Positions 7,131 through 16,728 of a stretch of 64,000 nt of DNA are shown here, piece after piece; the stretch's first letter is position 1, and every line of letters begins with the position of its first letter. The notes beneath the pieces were generated by a model. The model saw only the letters and a program-made list of their open reading frames with translations, did no database searches and had not been told where the DNA came from. A program made the translations under genes and the position numbers. This stretch comes from Desulfovibrio sp. 86 (GTDB lineage Bacteria; Desulfobacterota; Desulfovibrionia; Desulfovibrionales; Desulfovibrionaceae): contig NZ_LR738849.1 in the NCBI RefSeq assembly GCF_902702915.1, positions 1,860,001-1,924,000 on the forward strand, read 5' to 3'.

Positions 7131-8966
7131 CTAGTCGCCTTCTTCGTGCTCTTCCACTTCGTGCTGGAGCGAGCGCGCACGCTTGAGCAGTTCCTCAAGC
7201 TGGATGTCCACGCCGATGACGCCCACGATATTGTCCTTTTCGTCAGTGACGGCGCAGGACACGGTGATGATGAGCTTGCCCGTGAAGTGCGACTGGTACA
7301 CGTCCATAATGTGCAGGTCGCCGCTCTGCATGGGCACCTTGAACCACTGGCGGTCGGAGAAGTCATAGCCGATGGGCAGGGCTTCGTAGGTTTCCTTGTA
7401 TACGGGATCGGTGATGGCCGAACACTTGAGGCGACCCTGGGCGTCCGTGAGGTAGCAGTACTGGATAAAGGGATATTCGCGTACGAAATCGTCCAGCCTT
7501 CCGCAGGCCTTTTTGCCGAAGTCCAGCAGGTCCTTGTTGCGCCCGAGGCGGACAATGATGTTGGCGGCCAGTTCGCCCGCCAGCTGCTTCATGTGGTCGA
7601 ATTCCGAGGCAAAGAGTTCGGGCATGAACTTTTGCACAAGCGCTTCCATTTCTTCGTGCGAGAAGTGGGTGGTGCGGCCGGTCTCTTCGTAGACGGCCAT
7701 GATGGCGTCGTAGATGCTGCCCACGGCGGGGTGCTTTTTGGAGACCTGCCGGTCTTTTTCAAGATGGAGGTTGGTGTTGATCCAGTACGCCACGCCCGCA
7801 CGGCCCGTCTTGTCGGTGATGATGATGGGCACGGGACGGCCGAGCAAATGGTTGGTGTCGAAGATATTGTAGATTTCTTCGTTCTTGGCCAGGCCGTCGG
7901 CGTGCACGCCCGCGCTGGTGGCGTTGAAGTCGCGCCCCACAAAGGGGTAGTTGTGGGGGATGCGGTAGTGCAGCTCTTTTTCAAAAAACTGGGCTACTTC
8001 GTCCAGAATGGTGGTGTCTGCGGCGGCGTCGTCGCCCGTGAGGGAGATGTATTCGACCAGCAGGGCTTCCAGCGGGGTGTTGCCGGTGCGTTCGCCAAAG
8101 CCGAAAAGCGTGCTGTTGACCGCGCCGCAACCGTGCAGCCACGCGGTGACGCCGTTGACCAGCACCTTGTGAAAGTCGTTGTGGCCGTGCCACTCAAGCC
8201 ACTGGCCGGGCACTCCGGCCTCATCGGTAAAGGTACGCACGATGCGCTGCACCGAGCGGGGCAGCGCCGCGCCGGGGTAGGGCACGCCATAGCCCATGGT
8301 GTCGCACAGGCGGATTTTGACCGGCATGCCGCTCTGACGTGAAAGTTCCATAAGCCGCTGGGCGAGGGGCAGGCAGAAGCCGTACATGTCGGCCCTGGTG
8401 ATGTCCTCAAAGTGGCAGCGGGGTATGATGCCCCACTCCAGCGCCTGTTCGGCCATGCCCACATACATGTCCATGGCCTGCTGGCGGGTTTTGCCCAGCT
8501 TGAGAAAAATATGGTAGTCCGACACGCTGGTGAGCATGCCGGTTTCGTCAAATTCCATATCGCGGGCCAGCTTGAGGTCATCCTTGATGGCGCGTATCCA
8601 GGCCGTCACCCGGGGAAAGCGGTAGCCCCTGGCGCGGCACACGTCGATGCACTTGCGGTCCTTGGCGGAATAAAGAAAAAATTCCGAGGCGGTGATGAGG
8701 CCGGTTTTGCCGCCAAGACGATGCAGAAAGTCAAACATCTTGGCCACCTGCTTGACCGTGTAGGGCGGGCGGGCCTGCTGGCCGTCACGAAAGGTGGTGT
8801 CGGTGATGCGCATCTGTTCCGCAGGGCGCGGAGCGAGCAGCACTTCATCAAAGGACGTGCGGCAAATGCTGGTATAGGGAAAAAGTTCGCGGTAGAGCTG
8901 GGGTTTTTCAGGCTCCTGCATGACCAGGGTCCGGCTGCCTCCGCTTTGATGAATGATATTGCTCAT
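7131..8966 (-). CDS. Re-type citrate synthase with C-terminal Cache-like sensor domain
   Basis: 611 residues. Residues about 50-330 are an HMGL/isopropylmalate-synthase-type TIM barrel: ITDTTFRDGQ at 54-63, HGHND (metal-binding His pair) at 260-264, GFGERTGNTPLE at 289-300. Established knowledge: the Re-face citrate synthases of Clostridium kluyveri and Desulfovibrio belong to this family and are unrelated to the normal citrate synthase; they condense acetyl-CoA with oxaloacetate. The adjacent icd and aconitase support that role over homocitrate or isopropylmalate synthesis. Residues about 480-600 (YCYLTDAQGRLKCSAI, DFSDRQWFKVPMQ, GVIGVDIQLEEL) look like a Cache domain, normally an extracellular ligand sensor, here on a soluble enzyme without membrane segments. 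ATG 8966 follows GGGAGC. Confidence 0.88.
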   Translation of the reverse strand: MSNIIHQSGGSRTLVMQEPEKPQLYRELFPYTSICRTSFDEVLLAPRPAEQMRITDTTFRDGQQARPPYTVKQVAKMFDFLHRLGGKTGLITASEFFLYSAKDRKCIDVCRARGYRFPRVTAWIRAIKDDLKLARDMEFDETGMLTSVSDYHIFLKLGKTRQQAMDMYVGMAEQALEWGIIPRCHFEDITRADMYGFCLPLAQRLMELSRQSGMPVKIRLCDTMGYGVPYPGAALPRSVQRIVRTFTDEAGVPGQWLEWHGHNDFHKVLVNGVTAWLHGCGAVNSTLFGFGERTGNTPLEALLVEYISLTGDDAAADTTILDEVAQFFEKELHYRIPHNYPFVGRDFNATSAGVHADGLAKNEEIYNIFDTNHLLGRPVPIIITDKTGRAGVAYWINTNLHLEKDRQVSKKHPAVGSIYDAIMAVYEETGRTTHFSHEEMEALVQKFMPELFASEFDHMKQLAGELAANIIVRLGRNKDLLDFGKKACGRLDDFVREYPFIQYCYLTDAQGRLKCSAITDPVYKETYEALPIGYDFSDRQWFKVPMQSGDLHIMDVYQSHFTGKLIITVSCAVTDEKDNIVGVIGVDIQLEELLKRARSLQHEVEEHEEGD

Positions 8967-9020
8967 ATGCTCCCGCCGGCTCGCGCTGTGCGCGCGGAAA
9001 AAAGTTGTCCGTGAAGCACT

Positions 9021-9049
9021 TTTATAGCGGCTTCGCGATTCCCCGTCCA
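9021..9049 (-). promoter_or_regulatory. Putative sigma-70 promoter for the citrate synthase cluster
   Basis: On the minus strand TGGACG, a 17-base spacer and TATAAA (4/6 and 5/6 matches), about 55 bases before the start codon at 8966. The rest of the 8967-9308 gap is GC-rich with nothing else recognisable. Confidence 0.45.
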
Positions 9050-9308
9050 GTGTGCGCGGGGCGGGCCATTTCGCGGGCAGTGCGCGCGCCGTGGCCGTCC
9101 CTCGGCGGCAAGGCCCGCATGCGCCCGGTTATGGCGGAAATAGCGGAACGGGAGCCGCAGGCGTTTCGGGGAAAATCCGCTTCAAAATGGGTGACGTATG
9201 ACCCGTGCGTTACGCGGGCACTTGCCAGAAAAGCAAAAATAAAGGATTGTCCCTGTCGAAGGCGTGCGGCGGCAAGGCTTGTCTGGCGCGCCTTCTGAAG
9301 GAGCAGGC

Positions 9309-11543
9309 ATGTCGGATTGTGTGCGCTACCCAGCGCCGGGCTGCGTGGTGGAATATATGGAGGGCAATGCTGTTCAGATTGCCCTGATTACTGAAGAGGC
9401 CGGGGGGCGTTTACGCCTTCTTTTGCCCAACCGCCGTGAAACGCGGCTCAATGCCTCGCGTCTGCTGCCCTGGCTCGGCCCCTTGCATGGGGCGGATCTT
9501 GGCCGCGACGAGGCTGTGCGCCTGCTTGAACAGCATAAAAAATGCCGTGAGGAACTGGCCAGCGACGTGCCCGTCATGGACGTGTGGGAGCTGGCGCAGG
9601 GCGAGGTAAGCGTGGCTCCTGCCACGTGGTTTGCCGAGCTTTTTTCCTCCGACCCCTCGGCGGACCAGGTGTCCGCCTATGGCCGCGCCCTGCTGGCGTG
9701 TAAAAGCCACTTTCGCTTTCAGCCGCCGGATTTTCAGGTCTTTCCCGCTGACATGGTTGAAAAACGCCTGGTGGAAGAAAAAAACCGCCTTGAACGTGAA
9801 GCCCTCATAGCGGGCGGCGCGGCCTTTTTGCGCATGCTCTGGGATGTGGCCTGCCGTAAGCGTGAACTGCCGCCGCCACCGGCGGAAGGCGCGGGCAGCG
9901 GCGAGTGGCCGTCCGCAGACGTTGCGGAAAGCCTTGAAGAAGTGCTGCGATCCCGCATGGTTGATCCTGAAGGGCAAGAATTCGACGCCCTGTGGCGCAC
10001 CCTTGGCAAGGGCTTGCCTGATGTGCCCCATTTGCCCCTGCAACTGCTGGTGGCCTGGGGCAAGGTGCCGCCGCACTACAATTTCTGGCTTGACCGTGCG
10101 GGCTTTGCCTCTGGCGACGACTGGTGGACGGCGCACCGCGAGGAAGTGGACGCGCTGGTGCGCGCCGCCGACAGCGGCCAAATGCCCGATGCGGCGCTTT
10201 TCGCGCCTGCCGCGGCAACGCCGTGCATGTGCGACCCTGCCGCCGCGTCCATCCCTGCTGTGCCCCCGGCGACTACCCTGCTTTTTGAACCCGGTCCGCT
10301 GCCCGAAAGTCCGCTGCCCTTTGTCAGCATAGACAGCGCCAGCACCCGCGACGTTGACGACGCCTTTCATGTGCAGCCCACGGACGACGGCTATCTGTTG
10401 ACGCTGGCTCTGGCCTGTCCAGCCCTGTACTGGCATTTTGGCGGCGCTCTGGACAAGGCTGTGCTGCACCGGGGCACCAGCATCTACCTGCCCGAAGGCG
10501 ACTGCCACATGCTGCCGGAAGTTCTGGGCACGGCGGCGTATTCGCTGCTGGCGGGCACGCCGCGCCCTGCGCTGTGCGTGGAGGTTCCGGTGGACGCCCA
10601 GGGCCGTTACGGTTCCTGCCGTACCTATCTGGCCCGCGTCCGCCTTGCCGCCAACCTGACCTACCGTGACAGCCAGGCCGTGCTGGATGCCCAGTCCGAG
10701 GGCGTTGCCCTGCCCGACAATCCCGCCGCCGCGCATGCCGGGCAACTGTCCGCCGGGCTTGAACTGGCCCGCAAACGGCAGGATGCCCGCATTGAAGACG
10801 GGGCCGTGGTGATGGACAGGCCCGATCCCGTCATATCCCTTGAAGGCGAAGGTGCCGACGTGCGCGTGCATGTGGGGCCTGACTACTGCGCGCCCCAGGC
10901 GCAGATGCTGGTGGCGGAAATGATGATTCTTGCCAGCGCCGCTGTGGCCCACTGGGCTAGGGAGCGCGACATGGCCATGCTGCACCGCGTGCAGGACGTG
11001 GTTTTGCCCCGTGAATACGCTGGCGTCTGGAGTACCCCGCAGGACATGACGCGCATAATGCGCGCGCTGACGCCCTCGGGGCTTGAGGTGCAGGCCCGGC
11101 CCCACGCGGCTTTGGGCCTTGATCGCTACACGCCCGTGACCTCGCCCCTGCGCAGGTATCCTGATCTTGTCAACGAGGCTCAGGTGGTGCATTTCTTGTG
11201 TACGGGACAGCCCCGCTGGAGCGAAGACGCGCTTGTGAGCCTTTTGCACGCGCTTTCGCCCGCACTGGACGGCGCCGGACAGGTGCAGCGCTTCCGCCCG
11301 CGCTACTGGAAGCTGCTGTTCTTTCGGCAGCAAGGCGACAAGGTGTGGTGGCCCGGCGTGATCACGGAGGAAAACGACGCCTTTGTGAGCGTGAGCCTGC
11401 CGGATCAGGGCATGTTTGTGCGGGGCCGGCGTAAACTTTTTGACGACAGGGCACATCCCGGATTGCAGGTGGATGTGCGCATCGGCAAGGTGCATCCCCT
11501 GTATAACGAGATCATGATTCTGGAAGCGGCCACGGCAGGGTAG
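9309..11543 (+). CDS. rnb: Exoribonuclease II (RNB domain)
   Basis: 744 residues from ATG 9309, which has AAGGAG 8 bases upstream; the frame also opens at 9264 without such a site. The RNB catalytic motif SIDSASTRDVDDAFHV lies near residue 340; its IDSAST wording matches E. coli RNase II rather than the IDPxxARDFDDA of RNase R, and supplies the four Mg-binding aspartates. TSPLRRYPDLVNEAQ near residue 610 is the conserved arginine block, and the last 70 residues fit the S1-like domain. The long N-terminal part (about 330 residues) has little obvious similarity to known cold-shock domains. Role: processive 3'-5' degradation of single-stranded RNA in the cytoplasm. Confidence 0.88.
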   Translation: MSDCVRYPAPGCVVEYMEGNAVQIALITEEAGGRLRLLLPNRRETRLNASRLLPWLGPLHGADLGRDEAVRLLEQHKKCREELASDVPVMDVWELAQGEVSVAPATWFAELFSSDPSADQVSAYGRALLACKSHFRFQPPDFQVFPADMVEKRLVEEKNRLEREALIAGGAAFLRMLWDVACRKRELPPPPAEGAGSGEWPSADVAESLEEVLRSRMVDPEGQEFDALWRTLGKGLPDVPHLPLQLLVAWGKVPPHYNFWLDRAGFASGDDWWTAHREEVDALVRAADSGQMPDAALFAPAAATPCMCDPAAASIPAVPPATTLLFEPGPLPESPLPFVSIDSASTRDVDDAFHVQPTDDGYLLTLALACPALYWHFGGALDKAVLHRGTSIYLPEGDCHMLPEVLGTAAYSLLAGTPRPALCVEVPVDAQGRYGSCRTYLARVRLAANLTYRDSQAVLDAQSEGVALPDNPAAAHAGQLSAGLELARKRQDARIEDGAVVMDRPDPVISLEGEGADVRVHVGPDYCAPQAQMLVAEMMILASAAVAHWARERDMAMLHRVQDVVLPREYAGVWSTPQDMTRIMRALTPSGLEVQARPHAALGLDRYTPVTSPLRRYPDLVNEAQVVHFLCTGQPRWSEDALVSLLHALSPALDGAGQVQRFRPRYWKLLFFRQQGDKVWWPGVITEENDAFVSVSLPDQGMFVRGRRKLFDDRAHPGLQVDVRIGKVHPLYNEIMILEAATAG

Positions 11544-11799
11544 CGCGAGGGCGCTTGCCCCGTCCGCGAGGGGCGGCCCCTGGCATGGGCGAGTGGCGTC
11601 GTGAACCTCCCGCTTGCGCGGACTGTCCGTGGCGTGAAGTGGCCGTGGCGGTGGCGACTCATGTCGTGAATTACCCGCCAGCGTGGACGCCCCGTGGCGT
11701 GAACTGACCGTGCGGCTGGCGACGCCCAACGGAATAACGGCGCGTTTCCAGGATGCTCTTTAATCAGCGCTTCCCTAACAGCATATGGCGGAGAGAACC

Positions 11800-12438
11800 A
11801 TGCTGGAAGTTTTATGGATTGCCCTGGCCTATGTACTCGGCTCCGTGCCGTGGGGACTGGTCGTTGCCAGAACATTTTGCGGCCTTGATCCCAGAGAGAG
11901 CGGCAGCCGCAATACCGGGGCCACCAATGTGGCGCGCCTGTGCGGCTTCAAGTGGGGCGTGGTCACGCTGTTGTGCGACGTGCTCAAGGGCGCTGCGCCC
12001 GTGTGGCTGGCCTTCAGAATCAACGCCTCCCCGGTTTTTGTCAGCGTGGTGGCCCTGGCCTGCGTGCTGGGCCATGTTTTTTCCTGCTTTATGAAGTTCA
12101 GGGGCGGCAAGGCGGTGGCCACAAGCATCGGCGTGTTTCTGCCCCTGGCCTTCTGGCAGCTGCTTGCTGCTTCGGTGTTGTGCCTGCTGGTGATCTGGCG
12201 CAGCGGCTTTGTGTCCCTGGGGTCGCTGACCCTGGTCACGGCCCTGCCTGTGGCGCTGTCCGTCAGCGGACAGTGGACATGGCTGCCGCTGGCCCTTGGC
12301 GTCTGGGCTGTGGTGGTCTGGAAGCACAGGGAAAATATCGCCCGCCTGCGCGCCGGAACCGAAAAAAGCTGGCAGAAAAGCAAGAGCCAGTGTGAAGCTT
12401 CCTGCGCTCCGCAAGGCGGAGGCCAGGACGAAAAATAG
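11800..12438 (+). CDS. plsY: Acyl-phosphate:glycerol-3-phosphate acyltransferase PlsY
   Basis: 212-residue inner-membrane protein from ATG 11800 ([19 protein letters not shown]), preceded by GGAGAG; an in-frame ATG at 11785 has no ribosome site. The three PlsY motifs are visible: [19 protein letters not shown] and [13 protein letters not shown] (usual form GGKGVAT). About five hydrophobic spans follow. It makes lysophosphatidic acid from acyl-phosphate and glycerol-3-phosphate, the first step of phospholipid synthesis. The 256 bases upstream carry imperfect CCGTGGCGTGAA-type repeats and no clear promoter. Confidence 0.95.
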   Translation: MLEVLWIALAYVLGSVPWGLVVARTFCGLDPRESGSRNTGATNVARLCGFKWGVVTLLCDVLKGAAPVWLAFRINASPVFVSVVALACVLGHVFSCFMKFRGGKAVATSIGVFLPLAFWQLLAASVLCLLVIWRSGFVSLGSLTLVTALPVALSVSGQWTWLPLALGVWAVVVWKHRENIARLRAGTEKSWQKSKSQCEASCAPQGGGQDEK

Positions 12439-12622
12439 CGCCTCGCCCGTGCGGGCAGGAGCGCCGCATATTTTGGATTGCCCCGCGCCTTTTGCGCAGG
12501 GCGGGTAAAAAGCCTCGGAAAGCGGCTTCGGCAGCAGGCATTTTTGCAGTCGAAGGTGGGGGAAGAAAGGTTTTTTACGCAAAGTCTCTCTTCCTCCGGC
12601 TTGCCAAGAAGGAGTTCGTTTT

Positions 12623-14068
12623 ATGTCCCACGCGGATTTTCCGGCCTATCGCGGCCGCATGGAGTATGTCTGCCTTGACTGCGGCGCGCGCTACCCCGGC
12701 GACGACCTGCTGTACACCTGCCCCCAGTGCGGCGGCGTGTTTCTGCTGGAAAACCTCGATTTCGGTAAGCTCAAGGAGCGCAGCGGCCAGGAGTGGCGGC
12801 AGGTTTTTGATGACCGCAGCGCCACCCGCGTGACGGCCCTCAAGGGCATTTTTCGCTATTACGAACTGCTGGCCCCGTTGCTGGACGAGGACGACATCGT
12901 CTATCTCGGCGAAGGCATCACGCCCATTGTGGAGGCTGCCCCGGCCCTTCGGGATCAGGTTGGCGTGTCCTTTGCCTACAAGAATGACGGGCAGAACCCC
13001 AGCGCGTCCTTCAAGGACAGGGGCATGGCCTGCGCCTTCAGTTATCTGAAGTGGCTCTGCCGCCGCAACAAGTGGGACGAAGTTCTTACGGTCTGCGCCT
13101 CCACGGGCGACACGTCGGCGGCCGCCGCCCTGTATGCCTCCTATGTGGGCGCTCCCTTGAAGTCCGTTGTGCTGCTGCCCCACGGCAAGGTGACGCCGCA
13201 ACAGCTTGCCCAGCCCCTGGGCAGCGGCGCTACGGTGCTGGAACTGCCGGGCGTGTTTGACGACTGCATGAAGGTGGTGGAACTGCTGGCCGAGAACTAC
13301 CGCGTGGCCCTGCTCAACTCCAAAAACAGCTGGCGCATTCTGGGGCAGGAATCCTATGCCTACGAAGTGGCCCAGTGGTACGGCTGGGACATGACGGACC
13401 AGTGCCTCTTCGTGCCCATCGGCAACGCGGGCAACGTCACGGCCATCATGTGCGGGCTGCTCAAGATGCTGGATCTTGGCATCATCACCAGCCTGCCGCG
13501 TATTTTCGGCGTGCAGTCCGAGCATGCGGACCCCGTGTGGCGCTACTATGACGCCCCCAAGAGTTCGCGCCACTGGCAGCCTGTGACCGTGCAGCCCAGC
13601 GTGGCCCAGGCGGCCATGATCGGCAATCCCGTGTCCTTCCCCCGTGTGCGCATGCTGGCCGAGCGCTTTATTGAAGCTGGCGGCGAGCGCGCCTTCCAGG
13701 TGGTGCGCGTGACCGAGCAGCAGATCATGGACGCTATGATCGTTGGCAACCGGCACGGCCATATCGCCTGCACCCAGGGCGGCGAATGCCTGGCCGGCCT
13801 GCGCAACGCCCGCGTCCTCGGCCTTGTGGGCGACCACGAACACGCCGTGCTGGACGCCACGGCCCACGCGCTCAAGTTCGCCGGTTTTCAGGATATGTAC
13901 TTCAATGACGCCTTCCCGCCGGAATACGGCGTCACGCCTGACAAGAGCCTTGCCAACATGCCGGAACTCCTGTTGCCCCAGAGCGCCAGGGTTGGCCGTG
14001 AAGTGGCGGAATTTGCCAGCATGGGCGCGGATGCCGTGGTTCGCAGGCTTAATCTGCAAAAAAAATAG
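12623..14068 (+). CDS. thrC: Threonine synthase
   Basis: 481 residues. PLP is held by Lys in NPSASFKDRGM near residue 131, and ASTGDTSAAAALYASY forms the substrate/phosphate-binding region. The N-terminus has a rubredoxin-like pair of knuckles, Cys17-x2-Cys20 and Cys33-x2-Cys36 (YVCLDCG...YTCPQCGG), as in the archaeal/delta-proteobacterial type of threonine synthase. Reaction: O-phosphohomoserine to threonine. ATG 12623 has AAGGAG about 10 bases upstream. Aspartate-semialdehyde dehydrogenase of the same pathway is encoded separately at 26160-27206. A terminator follows. Confidence 0.95.
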   Translation: MSHADFPAYRGRMEYVCLDCGARYPGDDLLYTCPQCGGVFLLENLDFGKLKERSGQEWRQVFDDRSATRVTALKGIFRYYELLAPLLDEDDIVYLGEGITPIVEAAPALRDQVGVSFAYKNDGQNPSASFKDRGMACAFSYLKWLCRRNKWDEVLTVCASTGDTSAAAALYASYVGAPLKSVVLLPHGKVTPQQLAQPLGSGATVLELPGVFDDCMKVVELLAENYRVALLNSKNSWRILGQESYAYEVAQWYGWDMTDQCLFVPIGNAGNVTAIMCGLLKMLDLGIITSLPRIFGVQSEHADPVWRYYDAPKSSRHWQPVTVQPSVAQAAMIGNPVSFPRVRMLAERFIEAGGERAFQVVRVTEQQIMDAMIVGNRHGHIACTQGGECLAGLRNARVLGLVGDHEHAVLDATAHALKFAGFQDMYFNDAFPPEYGVTPDKSLANMPELLLPQSARVGREVAEFASMGADAVVRRLNLQKK

Positions 14069-14092
14069 GTATATTAAAGCTTGTTCCATAAA

Positions 14093-14134
14093 ATGCGGTG
14101 GCGTAACAGTAGTTGCGCCGCCGCATCTCTTTTT
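14093..14134 (+). terminator. Terminator after thrC
   Basis: ATGCGGTGGCGT pairs with GCGCCGCCGCAT (one mismatch) around an 11-base loop, followed by CTCTTTTT. A second small perfect hairpin (ATTCCGGTT arms) follows at 14141-14164. Confidence 0.8.
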
Positions 14135-14250
14135 GCCTGTATTCCGGTTCTGTCAAACCGGAATACAGTCATAAACCGGTACGTACGTAGATTGTTCCCC
14201 GGCAGGCATGCCGTGCGGAACGCTGCCAATTTCTGCAAAGAGAGGAAAGG

Positions 14251-16302
14251 ATGTTTTCCAGTATCAGAACAGCAATGCTGCTGCTTGTGGGAGGGGTTGT
14301 CATTGTAATCCAGTCCCTGCTTATCGGAATCGTGGTCAAGCTCAGCTACGATTCAAACCTGGAGGTGCGCACACACGAAATGCACCTTATGTCCCAGACC
14401 ATTTCAAAGTCTTTGTCCGACTTCGGCCAGCAGCAGGCAATGCTGGTGCGCGGCGTGGCAAAGGCGCCGAGAGTGAAGGATTTTCTGCTTACGGGCGAGG
14501 GGATAGAGGGCGCAGCCACTTTTATTTCCGTCATGTCGCAGGCCTCATCAGACGTGAACACGCTGTACCTTTTTGACCTCAAGGGCGAACAGCTTATCAC
14601 GCGCATGCAGGGCAAGGAAGTCAAGCGCAGCAACCTTGCCGAACGCGCGTACGTTCAGGCGGCCCTGGCCGGAAAGGACGGCTTCAGTTCATCCGCCACC
14701 ATGAGCTATGCCACGGGCAAGCTCATTGTCAGCGTGACCGCGCCGGTGCGCGACGACAGCGGCAGGGTCATCGGCGGCGTGGGCATGTCCTACGGCATTG
14801 AGGGCCTCATGAAGAACTACATCCAGAGCATCAAGCTGGGCAAAACGGGATATCCTTTCATTATCTCGCCCGAAGGCGTCGTGATAGGGCATCCCGACAG
14901 CGAGTTTGTTCTCAAAAACTTCGCTGCCGAGCCCGGCATCGCCGACATGCTCAAAAGCCCCTCTGGCCGGGGTCTTGCCTACAAGAATCCCAACGGCCAG
15001 GCACGTATCCTGGCCTGGGACCGCGTGCCCAACTGGAACTGGATTGTGGGCGTGAGCATGACTGCGGCGGAGATTGAAGCTCCCTCTCTTGAACAGCGCA
15101 ACATCATGCTGCTCATCGGCGGCATCGCCGTGGCGGCGCTGATCATCATTACCCTCATTGCCCTGGACAGGATTGCGGTGCGCCCCTTGCGCCAGTTGCA
15201 AGGTTATGCGGCCGAGGTGGCCGAGGGCAGGCTGGACAATACGCTGCTGCTCAGGTCGCGCAACGAGATCGGCAGACTGGCGGAAAACCTGCGCACCATG
15301 GTGGCAAGCCTCAAGGACATGATAGCCCGGGCCGATGAAAAAACCAGCATGGCCAAGCTTGAGTCCGACCGCGCGGCCCAGGCCACGGCAGAGGCGCAGG
15401 AGGCCCGCGCCGAAGCTGAAAAGGCCAAGGTCGAAGGCATGCTGCACGCGGCCTCACGTCTTGAGGGGGTTGTGAAAGCCATTACCGACGCTTCCGGGGC
15501 GCTTTCCACCCAGGTTGACCTGTCCAGCAAGGGGGCCGAGCAGCAGAGCGCCCGCGCCAGTGAAACGGCCACCGCCATGGAGGAGATGAATTCCACCGTC
15601 ACCGAGGTGGCCCGCAATGCCGCCGAAGCCGCAACCTCGGCGGACCATGCCAGATTACGGGCCACGGATGGCGCCGACGTGGTTTCACAGGTCGTCAGCG
15701 GCATCGGACATGCCCAGGAACAGGCCACGGAACTCAAGGAAGACATGAACGCCCTGGGCAAACAGGCCGAAAGCACGGGTCAGATACTGGGCGTTATTTC
15801 CGACATTGCGGATCAGACCAACCTGCTGGCCCTCAACGCCGCCATTGAGGCCGCCCGCGCTGGCGAAGCCGGGCGCGGTTTTGCCGTGGTGGCGGACGAG
15901 GTGCGCAAGCTGGCCGAAAAAACCATGAGCGCCACCCGCGAAGTGGGACAGGCCATTACTGAAATACAGAACGGAACCCGCAAGAACGTGGGCCACGTTG
16001 AGCAGGTGGTGAACAGGATAGACGAGGCCACGGCCCTGGCCGGAGCCTCTGGCGAGGCCTTGCAGGAAATAGTGTCCCTGGTGGAAACGACGTCCAATCA
16101 GGTGCGGTCCATCGCCACGGCGGCGGAACAGCAGTCCGCCACCAGCGAGGAGATCAACCGTTCGGTGGAAGAAGTGAACCGCATCTCCGCTGCAACCTCC
16201 GAAGCCATGCGCTTGTCGGCGTCGTCCGTGGCCGAGCTCACAGGGCAGGCGCAGGTGCTGCGCGAACTTATCGAAAGCATGAAGAACGAAGGCAGGGAAT
16301 AG
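14251..16302 (+). CDS. Methyl-accepting chemotaxis protein with periplasmic Cache domain
   Basis: 683 residues. A first membrane segment (about residues 9-30) and a second (about 290-310, [20 protein letters not shown]) flank a periplasmic region with double-Cache features ([48 protein letters not shown]). A HAMP domain follows ([19 protein letters not shown]), and then the coiled-coil signalling domain with the CheA/CheW hairpin [20 protein letters not shown] near residue 525. ATG 14251 follows AGAGGAAAGG. It senses an unidentified small ligand and signals to the flagellar motor. No other chemotaxis genes are in the window. Transcription stops at the hairpin 16361-16404. Confidence 0.93.
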   Translation: MFSSIRTAMLLLVGGVVIVIQSLLIGIVVKLSYDSNLEVRTHEMHLMSQTISKSLSDFGQQQAMLVRGVAKAPRVKDFLLTGEGIEGAATFISVMSQASSDVNTLYLFDLKGEQLITRMQGKEVKRSNLAERAYVQAALAGKDGFSSSATMSYATGKLIVSVTAPVRDDSGRVIGGVGMSYGIEGLMKNYIQSIKLGKTGYPFIISPEGVVIGHPDSEFVLKNFAAEPGIADMLKSPSGRGLAYKNPNGQARILAWDRVPNWNWIVGVSMTAAEIEAPSLEQRNIMLLIGGIAVAALIIITLIALDRIAVRPLRQLQGYAAEVAEGRLDNTLLLRSRNEIGRLAENLRTMVASLKDMIARADEKTSMAKLESDRAAQATAEAQEARAEAEKAKVEGMLHAASRLEGVVKAITDASGALSTQVDLSSKGAEQQSARASETATAMEEMNSTVTEVARNAAEAATSADHARLRATDGADVVSQVVSGIGHAQEQATELKEDMNALGKQAESTGQILGVISDIADQTNLLALNAAIEAARAGEAGRGFAVVADEVRKLAEKTMSATREVGQAITEIQNGTRKNVGHVEQVVNRIDEATALAGASGEALQEIVSLVETTSNQVRSIATAAEQQSATSEEINRSVEEVNRISAATSEAMRLSASSVAELTGQAQVLRELIESMKNEGRE

Positions 16303-16360
16303 CGCCAACTTGGCGTAAACCCGCTCTGGCGTCGCAAATACGTTCAGCCTTTGCAGGCTG

Positions 16361-16404
16361 AAATGCCCCCGACATGCGGTTTTGGCCGCATGCCGGGGGC
16401 ATTT
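16361..16404 (+). terminator. Strong hairpin after the chemoreceptor gene
   Basis: AAATGCCCCCGACATGCGG pairs with its complement with one mismatch around a four-base loop. The T tract is short (ATTT), and the symmetric stem may serve the convergent diguanylate cyclase gene as well. Confidence 0.7.
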
Positions 16405-16481
16405 CGTGCGAAAACATCCGCGCCAGAGTGATGGAAAAGGTCACGCCCGCAAGAGCCTCACCCGCAAGATCTCCAGCCGTT

Positions 16482-16606
16482 AGAGCATTTAACACTTGAA
16501 ATGCTCGCGTACGGCAGGCAAAAGCCCGCCTACTCGCATTTCGTGGCAAGGATTTTCAGAAAAATCCTTGCAGAGCATTTAACTCATTTCATTCGTAAAC
16601 TGCTCT
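16482..16606. repeat. Dispersed repeat family B, copy 1 (about 125 bp)
   Basis: Begins AGAGCATTTAACACTTGAAA and ends GTAAACTGCTCT. It contains two internal hairpins: one around GGCAGGCAAAAGCCCGCC flanked by AAATGC/GCATTT, and one of GCAAGGATTTT arms. Nearly identical to 45583-45707; inverted copies are at 29844-29966 and 36731-36850. Confidence 0.9.
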
Positions 16607-16728
16607 AGCGCCGCAGCCGTAAGGACGCGCCGGGCGTGTGCAGAACGCATTTCAGCAGACGCGAGCTGTCTGATCCCGCCACTGCCATATGCCCGCAGGC
16701 ACAGGCCCGCTGGCTTGTGCCCGCAGGT

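Noticed and set aside
9411-11729. 772-codon minus-strand frame opposite RNase II
   Set aside because: Shadow of the rnb gene: His/Gly/Arg-rich composition and no motif.
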